Assembly: GCA_030529505.1 (NCBI GenBank) | Contig: JAUMWT010000008.1 | Location: 1 to 64,000 of the forward strand | Length of the DNA stretch: 64,000 bases | Direction of reading: 5' to 3' | Source of the DNA: Allobrachymonas sp. | Lineage (GTDB): Bacteria; Pseudomonadota; Gammaproteobacteria; Burkholderiales; Burkholderiaceae_C | Shown: piece by piece, positions 1 through 8,934 of the stretch | How the letters are laid out: the number at the start of each line of letters is the position of its first letter | Numbering within the stretch: the stretch's first letter is position 1 | The notes under the pieces: model-generated | What the model was told of the DNA's origin: nothing | The model's input: the letters and a program-made list of their open reading frames with translations, nothing else | Databases searched by the model: none | Program-made: the position numbers and the translations under genes

Positions 1-403
1 CGAAGGAGATCGCCCGCCCGCGCTGCTGCGGGGCCCAGTGCTCGGCAATCAGCGCTGCACACGGCCCCCACACGCCGCCAATGGCCAGTCCGGTGACGAC
101 GCGCAGCACCATCCATGCCGACCAAGCGTGAATGAAATAGGCCGCGCCCATGCCCAGGCCCATCCAGCACAGGGCCAGCACTAGGGCGAAGCGGCGACCG
201 CGGTTTTCTGAAATCAAGCCGAAGAGCACGCTGCCCAGCATGGTGGCCGTACCCAGCAGCCCGCCCTGCGGCAAAGACAGCGAGAGCTTTTGCAGCATGA
301 CCGGTAGCACGATGCTCAGCACGGTCAGGTCGAAACTGTCAAACAGATAGGCCATGAAAGTGGCCCACAGCACCCGCCAGCAGTGCGGGCTGCCGCTGGC
401 CGT
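1..403 (-). CDS. MFS transporter, N-terminal part (cut by window edge, 5' end rearranged)
   Basis: Reading leftwards, the frame encodes the first transmembrane helices of a major facilitator transporter (visible pieces include RVLWATFMAYLFDSFDLTV and LGSVLFGLISENRGRR). The latter fits the conserved loop between helices 2 and 3 of MFS proteins, followed by helices 3 and 4. The C-terminal part lies beyond position 1. The homologous part seems to begin near 400. Upstream of that the DNA is instead the tail of an unrelated secreted-protein gene on the other strand. The frame stays open to an ATG at 463-461, and another ATG at 355-353 falls inside helix 1, so the native start appears to be lost or replaced. 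Substrate is unknown. Whether it is functional cannot be told from this piece. Confidence 0.75.
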
Positions 404-404
404 G

Positions 405-588
405 GCGCCCGACAAATCTACGTCGCCGTGGACAGCCAAACCGGCACAGGCGACGTATACCATGTGGTGGGCGGCGCAGATGCCAACGACCTGAGCGTGA
501 CCCTGCTCGGCCACATCACCCTGGCCAATCACCCACGAGTGACGACCCCTATAACTGGGCGAACTTGACAGCTGAGAGTTTTGTGTAA
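405..588 (+). pseudogene. C-terminal remnant of a type I secretion substrate, frameshifted
   Basis: The translation RQIYVAVDSQTGTGDVYHVV, continuing through a GHITLANH segment, closely matches the last 60 residues of the intact secreted protein at 1030-2676 (KQLYIAIDHDTSTADVYQV, GNITLANH). After LANH the match continues only in another frame (PYNWANLTAESFV, stop at 586-588, against PFSWLTLNAANFA). A small indel near 530-541 has therefore broken it. Everything upstream of about 405 is missing and replaced by the MFS gene. It is a decayed paralogue keeping just the C-terminal secretion-signal region. Confidence 0.75.
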
Positions 589-778
589 TCGCTGATTCGA
601 TTGTTGATGCCCGGCAGCTGCCGCTACGCCTACGCCTGCCAAACAGGCCCGCAGATAGAAACATGTATGGAGGCATCAACCCCAATCGACTAGGGCCTGT
701 TCATCCTTCTTTGAAAGATACCTTGCGCTTCGGCACACGCTTCGATTGGCAGCCTGGCAGGCCGCTTCGCATCACCAA

Positions 779-805
779 AGCAGGGCTGAACAGCCCCCTG
801 CTTTT
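779..805 (+). terminator. Rho-independent terminator-like hairpin
   Basis: A 7-bp GC-rich stem (AGCAGGG at 779-785, CCCTGCT at 796-802) has a 10-nt loop and is followed by a short T run. It could terminate read-through from the decayed gene upstream. Confidence 0.4.
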
Positions 806-824
806 CAACAAAAGCACACTTGGC

Positions 825-860
825 AAAAACCACTTGGATTTAAAAACAGGTGGTTTTTTA
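825..860 (+). terminator. Bidirectional terminator-like hairpin
   Basis: AAAAACCAC (825-833) pairs with GTGGTTTTT (850-858), with T or A runs on both flanks. It lies 170 bp before the secreted-protein gene and may insulate it. Confidence 0.5.
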
Positions 861-1029
861 CAAGCCAAGCAGCCCGCAAAGCAAAACAAGAGAAAAAAGA
901 CATTAGCACGCTGATCAGCTTTACAAAAAACAGGGAGGCAAGTATCATCCAAGTGGAGAGGCGTGAAGTCTTTGCCTGCTTCGAGCTTGGGCTTAAAGCG
1001 AAATCATTCACTCAAAAGGAGTCAAAGAA

Positions 1030-2676
1030 ATGGCCATGACCGGAAATCAAGCCACCGTGATGCGTGCATTTGCCACATTGACAGCTACTGCGCCCAGCAG
1101 AGCAGATTATCAATACGTTTTGGATCACTTCAACACCCATGGCAAAGAAGCTTCCATTCAGGTGCTCAACAATCTTTTTGCCTCTTATACAGATGAGCAG
1201 CTGGCCACGATGCTGCTGAATACAACCTATCTCAATACCATTGATCTGGAAGGCGATGGAAATACCGACAACATGGGCATTGCCACGGGCTTCATTCGTG
1301 CCAATGCGGGCAACCGCATTGGCGCCATACTGGATCTAACCGAGCTGCTTTCGCAATTTACCAGTGGTCCATTCGCCTCCATCGCCAATGCCTACAATGC
1401 CAAAATCAATGCAGGCTATTTGCATGCCACCCACCCGGGTAGCAGCACTGCAGTGGCTCTCAACTTCCCCCAAAAAATAAATGGCTCCGCCGGGCACGAA
1501 ACCTTCTACGTCGACAACACCGGCTTCCAGCAAAGCACCATCGGCGGCAAAACAAGCTTCACCCGGGCCGCTTGGGTCTTTAATACAGCCGGGCAAGGAG
1601 TGTGGGAGGGCGATAGTTCGCAAAAACTGGGCAACCTGCAACCAGACACCGTATTCGATTTTGCACCTTCGTGGAAAACGACTCTGCAAATCCATTATCG
1701 CGGCCTGACTTCGCAAAAAATCGCATTGAACGACCTGGATTACAAAGTCACCAAACAAGAGCTCAACCAAGGCATCAAACACGCCATCCGTGGCGATGCG
1801 GTACTCAGTCAATTACTGGAAGTGGAAGACGGCCCCGGCGGCATTTTGAAAGTATTTGCCAAAACAGATGGCGAGCACGGCAGAAATGCGCTGCATATTC
1901 AAGGGCGTGGTCAATGGGACGGTACAAACGATGCGATTCTGAATTCGCTACCAATTGATACTTTTTTTGACAGTCTAAATGACTCGACATCCCCCCGCAC
2001 TCTGGAACAAGTAAAATACAAACTCAGTCTTGGCTACCTCTCAATGGCCATTATGACTCTCCCTCAAGTGGGACGCAGCGACGACGACACACTGGTCACC
2101 GGCAAGAATGCCGCTAATAAAATCAGCCACGTCATCGAAGGTGCCGGAGGCAACGACTTGATCGTGCTTTCTTCCACCAACGCGGCTGCAGACGATGTCG
2201 TGCAGTTCAACTCTGCCTTTGGGCACGATACGATCGTGAACTTCACCCCCAACGGCAGCAACCACGATAAACTTGACTTCGGCTTATTGCATAGAACCGC
2301 TTACGACACAACAACCAGACTGCACAACACTGAAATTGCCAACAGCACCGCGACCGTTGTAGGCCGTGTAACAAATGGGCAAATCCGGTTGGTACAAAAA
2401 AACACACAACCCGGCATAACAGCTGAAACTACTGATAATGATTCATCAGAAGACGTGAAACAACTTTTCATTGATGAGCAAACAGGTATCGCAAGCAAAC
2501 AGCTCTACATTGCCATCGACCACGATACTAGCACCGCTGATGTGTATCAAGTTACGGACGGTGGTAGCGCCAATGACCTGAATGTCACTCTGCTGGGCAA
2601 TATCACCTTGGCCAACCATGCTGATACACATGTGCCGTTCAGCTGGCTGACTTTAAATGCAGCTAATTTTGCTTAA
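1030..2676 (+). CDS. RTX/S-layer-like secreted protein, probable type I secretion substrate
   Basis: This 548-residue protein has no N-terminal signal peptide. The start is fixed by AAGGAG at 1016-1021, 8 nt upstream. The N-terminal 130 residues (NQATVMRAF, then a helical region) resemble the start of proteobacterial S-layer and RTX-type proteins. Around residues 370-420 is a haemolysin-type calcium-binding segment with one GAGGND turn followed by FGHDTIVNF and DKLDF, typical just before type I secretion signals. The last 60 residues (LYIAIDHDTSTADVYQV, then LGNITLA and a hydrophobic end) resemble the C-terminus of RsaA-type S-layer proteins, which carries the secretion signal. A T1SS lies about 7 kb downstream on the other strand and is the likely exporter (inference). 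Few nonapeptide repeats are present, so a large RTX toxin is unlikely. A broken paralogue sits at 405-588. Confidence 0.7.
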   Translation: MAMTGNQATVMRAFATLTATAPSRADYQYVLDHFNTHGKEASIQVLNNLFASYTDEQLATMLLNTTYLNTIDLEGDGNTDNMGIATGFIRANAGNRIGAILDLTELLSQFTSGPFASIANAYNAKINAGYLHATHPGSSTAVALNFPQKINGSAGHETFYVDNTGFQQSTIGGKTSFTRAAWVFNTAGQGVWEGDSSQKLGNLQPDTVFDFAPSWKTTLQIHYRGLTSQKIALNDLDYKVTKQELNQGIKHAIRGDAVLSQLLEVEDGPGGILKVFAKTDGEHGRNALHIQGRGQWDGTNDAILNSLPIDTFFDSLNDSTSPRTLEQVKYKLSLGYLSMAIMTLPQVGRSDDDTLVTGKNAANKISHVIEGAGGNDLIVLSSTNAAADDVVQFNSAFGHDTIVNFTPNGSNHDKLDFGLLHRTAYDTTTRLHNTEIANSTATVVGRVTNGQIRLVQKNTQPGITAETTDNDSSEDVKQLFIDEQTGIASKQLYIAIDHDTSTADVYQVTDGGSANDLNVTLLGNITLANHADTHVPFSWLTLNAANFA

Positions 2677-3357
2677 TGCGCATTATTTTTGTATTGAACA
2701 TCCACATTCAATGCATAAAATGCAAACTGGAATGAAATAGCCAAAAACCTTCTTTCCAGATTAATCAAAAAAACTTCTATGCGCCCCCATTGTCACGAAG
2801 CAATGGGGGCTTTTATCTCATATGAGCAAATCGCAAATTTTCTTGGAATCTGCTCAAAATCTGTTGAGTTCAGTGCCAAGAAGGCAAGATGGGCGGATTG
2901 CAAGTCAGTGTTCAGATGCCTCCCGCAATTCTTCCACGGTCTTCGCTTCTTCTCCAGCCAAGCAAATCTGTACTCCAAGGCTCAGTGCCTGAGGATCGCT
3001 TTCATCTCCTCACCTTCATAGCTGCCCAGCCCCCTGCTGCCGCAAATAGCCCTCTGCGCAAAACCCTCTCTGCCTCACAACTTCTTCTGACTTACCAACG
3101 CCTCATGAAAATCTCTCTTGTAATCAGAATTTTGAGCGTACGTATCCACTTCGTGACGCCACAGATCGCCGCTATACTCTACCAAAAGTGCACATGATCT
3201 TTATCCGCACCAGCCTCTAAAAATTTCATCTCATAACGACGCCCAATATCCAACCGTGCCTCTTTGATCTATCGATCTACTTCATCTCCTCCTGCACTTG
3301 GCCGGAAATAGCAAGCGATACAGTAAAATCGTGACCCTCTAACACCTGTGGACGAAC
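2677..3357. other. Intergenic region, no gene supported
   Basis: AT-rich spacer between convergent genes. It contains the terminator at 2783-2814. The rest shows short open frames without ribosome-binding sites or recognisable similarity. Confidence 0.6.
2783..2814 (+). terminator. Rho-independent terminator of the secreted-protein gene
   Basis: A perfect 10-bp stem, GCCCCCATTG (2783-2792) with CAATGGGGGC (2801-2810), has an 8-nt loop and then TTTTA. It is placed 105 bp after the stop codon. Confidence 0.85.
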
Positions 3358-4287
3358 TCACTCATCCTGCAAACTGGCACTGTAAGAGGCTGGAAAAGAT
3401 TGAATAACTCCATCCCAGCCTTGCCAACAAGCAGGATTTTTTTTGCACTCAATTTCCAAAAAACAAATGTATTTTTTCAGCACATCTTCCAATATTTCAG
3501 GTCTTCCCAAATCTTGAAACTGCACGAGTAGCTTCTGATCGCAAGGAGCACAAATTGCAATATAAATAGGCATTCTGTAGCGTATCGCCAACCTAATAAT
3601 ACCTACTGGAGGAGATATTTGTCTAGAAAAAAAATTAAATGAAAGCTTTTTGATGTTATTATTTCTTGGCAAAGGAAAATCGGCCAAACACACCACCAAT
3701 GATTTTTCTGAAAACGCCTCTTTAACCAACCCCTGCAAACGCCTCAAATTATCATTAAATAAATACTCGCCGCCATTGAAATGCTTAGAAGACTCCCTAT
3801 TTATCTGCTCCATCCATGAGCCTATGTAAGGAAACATTGGAGAACGATCCGGCGCATCCGCTACGGCGTATAACTTACAACCCATAATACCTAAAATGGA
3901 ACATAAAGTATTTTGATGATGCGTATGATACGTAAGCAATAACCCCCCATGAGTTCGCATATATCGGATCAATTCAACATCCGCAACATGAGCATATTTA
4001 TCTACATTTTTCTCACTCATTAGATGATATCTTGAAAAATCACGTATGAAATGACTGTGACTATCCAGCCAAGCATTCCATGCTTTTTTTTCACTATCAG
4101 TATCTGCAGCCATTTTTAGGCCGCTAGTTATAATGCTTTTTCTAAGTTGATAGGGATTCAAAAAACGGCCAAAAGTTTTTTGCACCAATGCCCATAAAAA
4201 ATCCGGACAATAACGACTCAAAGGCATAAATATTTGAAAATATCTTCGATATTTATAAGCAAACATTTCCTGCGATTTCCCTTGCAC
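3358..4287 (-). CDS. LpxL/HtrB-like lysophospholipid acyltransferase family protein
   Basis: A 309-residue protein encoded by clearly AT-rich DNA. Its middle and end follow the LpxL/HtrB layout: a His-rich block around LLLTYHTHHQNT in the place of the HX4D/E motif, a VVCLADFPLP segment like the conserved Asp strand, then FNFFSRQISPPVGIIRLA, which matches the 'pFFG..a..p.G..rlA' region. The family transfers acyl chains to lipid A or related lipids at the inner membrane. Here it may act on a surface glycolipid made by the neighbouring genes (inference). The catalytic motif is not canonical. The start is a GTG preceded by AAGGAT; an internal ATG at 4266 is the alternative. It lies 41 bp downstream of the GNAT gene in the same direction. 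Confidence 0.6.
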   Translation of the reverse strand: MQGKSQEMFAYKYRRYFQIFMPLSRYCPDFLWALVQKTFGRFLNPYQLRKSIITSGLKMAADTDSEKKAWNAWLDSHSHFIRDFSRYHLMSEKNVDKYAHVADVELIRYMRTHGGLLLTYHTHHQNTLCSILGIMGCKLYAVADAPDRSPMFPYIGSWMEQINRESSKHFNGGEYLFNDNLRRLQGLVKEAFSEKSLVVCLADFPLPRNNNIKKLSFNFFSRQISPPVGIIRLAIRYRMPIYIAICAPCDQKLLVQFQDLGRPEILEDVLKKYICFLEIECKKNPACWQGWDGVIQSFPASYSASLQDE

Positions 4288-4328
4288 CTTCTATCCTTTT
4301 CTGCATGAATTATGTTATTTGTAGCAAC

Positions 4329-5372
4329 CTATCGGTAATCAGTATCCCCTAACATTAGCCACCAGTTGTTTTGAAAATGCGCCAAGACCTCGGGCGGAGT
4401 GCGCGGGTTGGCCATGATGCGGATTTCACTGGCCGTGCATTCGGCCGCCAGCGGCGCCAGTTGCTGTGCAAAGCGGCCGGTGAGGGCCAAGCGGATTTCG
4501 TGCAGGGCTTGCTGGCTGCACCATGCACGCAAGGCCGTCAGCACATCGGGCAGGGCAGAAGGCGGGCCCAGTACGTCGATGAGGTGGCACACACCTTCAT
4601 CGCCCCAACGCAGCACCAGCAAGGCACAGGGCTTGCGCCAGATGGCGCTTTGGCAGAGCAGCAGCCGATAGCTGAGCCGCTGCGGATGCCGCACAAAGCG
4701 CCAGTGCATGTAAGTGGCATCGCGCACGCCCACGGCGGCATCGGCCAGTTCGCGCGCCATGCTGTGCCAGAGGGCATTGAGCACACGCGCTTCAGGCAGG
4801 GCATCCAGCAATTGGCAGCGCAGGCCCAGCCAATTGTGCCGAGGCGCAGGGACAAATTTCAAGTCATAGACTTGATCGACCGATTGGTAGACGCCCAGAT
4901 GCTCGCCCAAGCGCATGGCACGCCCGCTGGGAAAGCCCAGCGCCAGGCCATGCGGATTGTCGGCTCGCGGCAAGCGGTCCAGCAGGTGATGCATCAGCTG
5001 GCTGAAAGACCCGTTGCGCCGCGCCAGCCCCGTTTTATCGGACCCGGCAGCCAAGTCCACCAACTGGGCCATGCGAGCGCCCTGCCCGGCAAAGCGCACA
5101 TCGCGAAAGAGCAGGCCGCAATGCATCAGGGGGCGGCCATCTGCTGCCTGCGCCAGCCACGATTCGCCCAAGCCGGTGGCGTATTTCCAGCGCAGCACAT
5201 CCAGCCCGATCGGCTGACCAAAGGCATGCGCAAACACGGGTGGCAGCAGGCCCAGCTCGTCACCGGCCAGGCGGCGCATGTGCAGGACTTTGGATGCGCG
5301 CATGCCCGCATCAGCCGCTGGCGCCGCGTGCGCGCTTGCTGCCTGAACGGCCTCATCCGCTTGCTGCATCAT
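4329..5372 (-). CDS. GNAT-family acetyltransferase of a polysaccharide cluster
   Basis: A 347-residue protein with a LRWKY motif near residue 60 and a Gly-rich LALGFPSGRAMR segment. Both are typical of the GNAT-like proteins often encoded in capsule and O-antigen clusters. No signal peptide or membrane helix is evident. The start codon overlaps the stop of the ABC ATPase gene as ATGA (5372-5369), so translation is probably coupled and the two likely work on the same glycan. The acceptor is unknown. The DNA is GC-rich, unlike the acyltransferase gene that follows. Confidence 0.65.
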   Translation of the reverse strand: MMQQADEAVQAASAHAAPAADAGMRASKVLHMRRLAGDELGLLPPVFAHAFGQPIGLDVLRWKYATGLGESWLAQAADGRPLMHCGLLFRDVRFAGQGARMAQLVDLAAGSDKTGLARRNGSFSQLMHHLLDRLPRADNPHGLALGFPSGRAMRLGEHLGVYQSVDQVYDLKFVPAPRHNWLGLRCQLLDALPEARVLNALWHSMARELADAAVGVRDATYMHWRFVRHPQRLSYRLLLCQSAIWRKPCALLVLRWGDEGVCHLIDVLGPPSALPDVLTALRAWCSQQALHEIRLALTGRFAQQLAPLAAECTASEIRIMANPRTPPEVLAHFQNNWWLMLGDTDYR

Positions 5373-6709
5373 CTTCTGCGCGTAGGGATGACTTCGCCAT
5401 CGTCCCAGGCATGGGGCATGAAGACCAGCCCCTGCTCCAGTCCGTCGTCTAACACTTCAATCTCGGCAAGTCCTTTTACGTGATCGTAGCAATGAAGCAT
5501 GCGCTCACAGCCTAAAAATACAGCCAACCTATATTTACCCCTTAAAAGTGGTAGGTTTGGACATGTTAATTTCACACTTCCGCATCCCGACGATGCATCT
5601 ACCTTTGGAAAATAATGATCAAAAGCCGTGCTAAAACTAGTAACCAAATGACCGCCAAACGTTTCCAAGCTAAAAACAACTGTTGGAGGAGGAATATCCA
5701 ATGTATATGCGTACGCTACAAAGATCTCCAAGTTTGACTGTCCTGCGTATGCTTGCAGCACTCTGCCACTCACTCCATCAATGCTAACTTGAACTTCTCG
5801 TAAAAAGGCCTGCTTCGAAGTCTGCTGGTGTTGATTGAGAGCTTCTGGTGATACATCGGCCACCGTGGCGGCTTCACCTTTGTGAAAGGCCGCTTGCTTG
5901 GCACCATCGCTGCGCTCCGTGCTCTGTAGCAGGCTTTCGCTGTAGAGGCGCGCCACCGCTTCGGGCTTGCCCATTTTGACGACGCGTCCGCGCTCCAGCC
6001 ACAAGGCCTGATCGCAGATGGCCTCGATGTGGTACATGGAGTGCGAGCAGAAGATGATGGTGGCCCCCGCATCCTTGAGCGCCATGATGCGATCGAACGA
6101 TTTGCGCGCAAAACTGCCATCGCCCACCGAAAGCGCTTCGTCGATGATGAGGATGTCGGGCTCGACCGAGGTGGCAATCGCAAACGCCAGGCGCACATAC
6201 ATGCCGCTGGAATAGGTTTTGACGGGCTGGTCGATAAAGGCCTGCAACTCGGCAAAGGCCACGATGTCGTTGTAGCGGCGGTCGATTTCGGTCTGCTCCA
6301 AGCCCAGAATCGAGGCGTTCATGTAGATGTTTTCGCGCCCGGTGAACTCGGGGTTGAAGCCTGCGCCCAACTCCAGCAGGGCAGCGATGCGACCGTTGAC
6401 GGCGACGCTGCCGCTGCTGGGGCGCAAGGTGCCACAGATCAGCTGCAACAAAGTGGATTTGCCCGCACCGTTTTTGCCGATCAGGCCCAGCACCTGGCCA
6501 CGCGGCAGCTCGAAGCTGATGTCGTCCAGCGCCACGTATTCGCGCCCGTGGCGCTTGCCCCAAGGCAGCATTTCGTAAAGGCGGTGTACGGGTTTTTCGT
6601 ACAGCACGAAGCGCTTGCCGAGATTGCGCACGGCCACTGCTGGCGCAGCTGGCAGGGCAACCGGTGCAGATGTGGGGGCGGATGCGAGAACGGAAGAATC
6701 AACCATCAT
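5369..6709 (-). CDS. Wzt/KpsT-like polysaccharide ABC transporter ATP-binding protein
   Basis: A 446-residue cytoplasmic ATPase. Walker A GKNGAGKST lies at residues 78-86, the signature is YSSGMYVRLAF near 175, and Walker B is ILIIDEA near 195. A C-terminal beta-rich domain (about 305-446) corresponds to Wzt_C, which in O-antigen exporters binds the modified end of the glycan. The partner Wzm permease is not in this window. The DNA for roughly residues 285-420 (about 5450-5870) is visibly AT-richer than that for the ATPase domain, suggesting the specificity domain was acquired by recombination. Start is one of two adjacent ATGs; no strong Shine-Dalgarno is seen. Confidence 0.85.
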   Translation of the reverse strand: MMVDSSVLASAPTSAPVALPAAPAVAVRNLGKRFVLYEKPVHRLYEMLPWGKRHGREYVALDDISFELPRGQVLGLIGKNGAGKSTLLQLICGTLRPSSGSVAVNGRIAALLELGAGFNPEFTGRENIYMNASILGLEQTEIDRRYNDIVAFAELQAFIDQPVKTYSSGMYVRLAFAIATSVEPDILIIDEALSVGDGSFARKSFDRIMALKDAGATIIFCSHSMYHIEAICDQALWLERGRVVKMGKPEAVARLYSESLLQSTERSDGAKQAAFHKGEAATVADVSPEALNQHQQTSKQAFLREVQVSIDGVSGRVLQAYAGQSNLEIFVAYAYTLDIPPPTVVFSLETFGGHLVTSFSTAFDHYFPKVDASSGCGSVKLTCPNLPLLRGKYRLAVFLGCERMLHCYDHVKGLAEIEVLDDGLEQGLVFMPHAWDDGEVIPTRRR

Positions 6710-6951
6710 GTCAAACGATGCGGCAGCGCTGTGCTAGATCGCTCAAAGGGCATGGGCATGCCCACGCCCAGCTTGCACGCACCGTGCCGCGCGGCACGCA
6801 GCGCCAGACAAGGCTCCAAGCCATGCTCCCCAAATTACGCGCACCATTGCAGAGTGCTGGGCAGGGGCCAAGGGGCAGCGCTGCCGCCTCTTGCCAGCAA
6901 CCAAACGGTTCAAACAAAACAGCAAGCACATGGCTGCGAATGCGCGGGCTT

Positions 6952-8934
6952 TCAAGAGCGGCCCTCTTGCGAATGGTCTTGAAAATGAGGAAGCGCTTCC
7001 GCACCGCTGGCGCTGAACGTGGCAGCCGGGCCGCCCACAGCGGCCGCTGACGCGCTGGGGGCGGCATCAGGCATCGCCAACCCGGGCGTTGTGGCTGAAG
7101 CAGAAGGGGCAGGCGATGCCGATTCCCCCTGCGTACCAGTTGGCTGGGCCGCCGCCGTGCGCTGCCAACGGTGCTTGAGACGCCGCAACATACCCACCAC
7201 GCTCCACGCGCTGGTGCGGCGGATGTCGTGAATGGCCTCGTGCATTTCGGCCAACTTGTCGTGCCTGATTTCAAATAGCACCTGCTGCAAATCAGCCAAC
7301 TGCAGCGCCGTTTTTTGCAAGGCTTCGCGCTCGGCTTGCCATCGCTCACGCCACTGGGCATCTTGTTGCGCAATGGCAGCCTCATAGCCCTGCACCAAGC
7401 GCTGGGCGTGCCGCTGCGCCTCGTCCAGATCACGACGCAAGGCGGTGGATCGCTGCTGTTCGTCCAGCAAGGCTTGCAGCACGCCACGCGCATAGGCCAG
7501 GCGATCCACGGCTTGGTCAATCGGCAAGCCCTGGTGCCATTTGCGAACGATTTGCTCCAGCGCCGCGCGCGCCTTGGCCGAATCGGCGCGCACGCCGTGG
7601 CCGCTGGCGGCATGGATGCGGTAGATGGCCGAAGCGCCCGGCACATGGGCAAACGCGCCATGCTGAGTGAGTTGCAGCCACCAATCCCAATCCTCGAACA
7701 GATCGAAAGCCGTATCAAAACGCAGTTGCGCCACGGCGCTGCGGCGGAACAGCACGGCATGAATGGGCAATTTGTTGTCAAAGGGCAGGGCGCTGATCTG
7801 GATATCGCCTTCAAAGCGGCGCACTTCCTGCCACTGGCCCTCGCGATCTTGCTCCACGCAAATCGTGTCGCCATAGCCGGCCAGCACGGCCGGATCGTTT
7901 TGCAAAACGGCGGCCAAACCTGCAATGTGGCCGGGCATGAGCCAGTCGTCATCGTCCAGAAACAGGGCGTAGTCGCCTCGCGCCTGCTCCAGCAAAACAT
8001 TGGCTGCCTCCGAGCGGCCCAGGGGCTGGCCGGCATCGATCAGGCGCAAGGGCCGCGTACCGATGAAATCGGGCAGTGCCGCATGCGCCTGGCCCGTGGC
8101 GTTGACGACGCAGATTTCGATGTTCGGATAGGTTTGCTCGCCTACCGATCGCAGGGCCTGCATCAGTTCGGGGCGATTGCTGCTGCGCACCAGCACGCTG
8201 ACCAAGGGCTGCGGGCGCTCGGCCTGCTGCAAGGCCACAGGAGCCAACGCTGCCTCCAGCGCACTGCCGCCTGCGGCCAGCATGAGCGGATCCAGCCGGT
8301 GAAACGCTTCGGCCGCCGCGACGTGGGCAGGCAGCTGATAGGTGCGATAGGTGTTGAGGGCGCTGATGTGCCGGTCGTAAGCTTGCACGCGCAACTGGCT
8401 GGCAAAGCAGGCCATGGCGCGCTGTTTTTGTTCGAAGACCGTGCTGATGTCGATGTAGGCATTGGGCCGCAGGGCCTGACCCACTTCGTACATCCAGACC
8501 TCCGGCGTCAGGCCGCTCAAGCGAATGGCTTCGCGCGCCGCGGCGCACACGGCCAGATGGTCGGGGTGCACTTCCCACACCGAGGGGATAAGGACCACAT
8601 GCGGCTGCAGGGCCTGCAGGCGCGCCAGGAAATGATCGATCAGACCCTGGCCAAAACGCAGGCCCTGATCGGGAAAGTTGCAGAAGTGCGGCTCGGCATA
8701 GCCCAGCACGGCAGCTGCGGCGCGGCTTTCGGCCACGCGCGCCTGCGGGTTTTTGCCGAATTCGCCAAACGCCCCGTCAGACACGATATCGACCACCACC
8801 TGCGCTTGGTTCGCGGCCAGCAATGCCAAGGTGCCGCCGCAGCCGAACACTTCGTCGTCAGGGTGGGGCGCCAGCACCCACACCGTGCGTCCGCGGCATG
8901 TTTGCAAAAAGTCTTGTGCCAATGAATCACTCAT
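6952..8934 (-). CDS. PIG-L deacetylase / GT2 glycosyltransferase fusion
   Basis: A 660-residue two-domain enzyme. Residues 18-230 form a PIG-L/LmbE-type zinc deacetylase (APHPDDE at 22-28, HPDH near 130) that would remove N-acetyl groups from sugars. Residues from about 250 form a GT-A family 2 glycosyltransferase (start VSVLVRSSNRPE, metal-binding LDDDD near 335, EDWDWW near 420). A predicted coiled coil and a low-complexity Ala/Pro/Ser tail follow. I chose the ATG at 8934, immediately before the conserved domain. The open frame runs 63 codons further upstream, but that part is made of repeat-element DNA (8965-9027). It likely builds or edits the surface glycan exported with the Wzt-like protein. 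Confidence 0.8.
   Translation of the reverse strand: MSDSLAQDFLQTCRGRTVWVLAPHPDDEVFGCGGTLALLAANQAQVVVDIVSDGAFGEFGKNPQARVAESRAAAAVLGYAEPHFCNFPDQGLRFGQGLIDHFLARLQALQPHVVLIPSVWEVHPDHLAVCAAAREAIRLSGLTPEVWMYEVGQALRPNAYIDISTVFEQKQRAMACFASQLRVQAYDRHISALNTYRTYQLPAHVAAAEAFHRLDPLMLAAGGSALEAALAPVALQQAERPQPLVSVLVRSSNRPELMQALRSVGEQTYPNIEICVVNATGQAHAALPDFIGTRPLRLIDAGQPLGRSEAANVLLEQARGDYALFLDDDDWLMPGHIAGLAAVLQNDPAVLAGYGDTICVEQDREGQWQEVRRFEGDIQISALPFDNKLPIHAVLFRRSAVAQLRFDTAFDLFEDWDWWLQLTQHGAFAHVPGASAIYRIHAASGHGVRADSAKARAALEQIVRKWHQGLPIDQAVDRLAYARGVLQALLDEQQRSTALRRDLDEAQRHAQRLVQGYEAAIAQQDAQWRERWQAEREALQKTALQLADLQQVLFEIRHDKLAEMHEAIHDIRRTSAWSVVGMLRRLKHRWQRTAAAQPTGTQGESASPAPSASATTPGLAMPDAAPSASAAAVGGPAATFSASGAEALPHFQDHSQEGRS

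Larger units (their letters stand above)
589..1029. other. Intergenic region with two terminator-like hairpins
   Basis: No gene is supported here. It contains two terminator-like stem-loops (779-805 and 825-860) and the Shine-Dalgarno of the following gene. A piece near 691-705 resembles one end of the inverted-repeat elements found elsewhere in the window, but only weakly. Confidence 0.6.

Noticed and set aside
690-797. Possible further MITE copy (GGGCCTGTTCATCC to GAACAGCCCC).
   Set aside because: Only the tips resemble the element; the interior does not align with other copies.
6711-8036. Leftward 441-codon frame overlapping the end of the PIG-L/glycosyltransferase fusion.
   Set aside because: It is in a different frame from the domain-bearing protein and contains Trp/Arg/Cys-rich nonsense. 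The 240-bp extension beyond the fusion's stop has no family signal.
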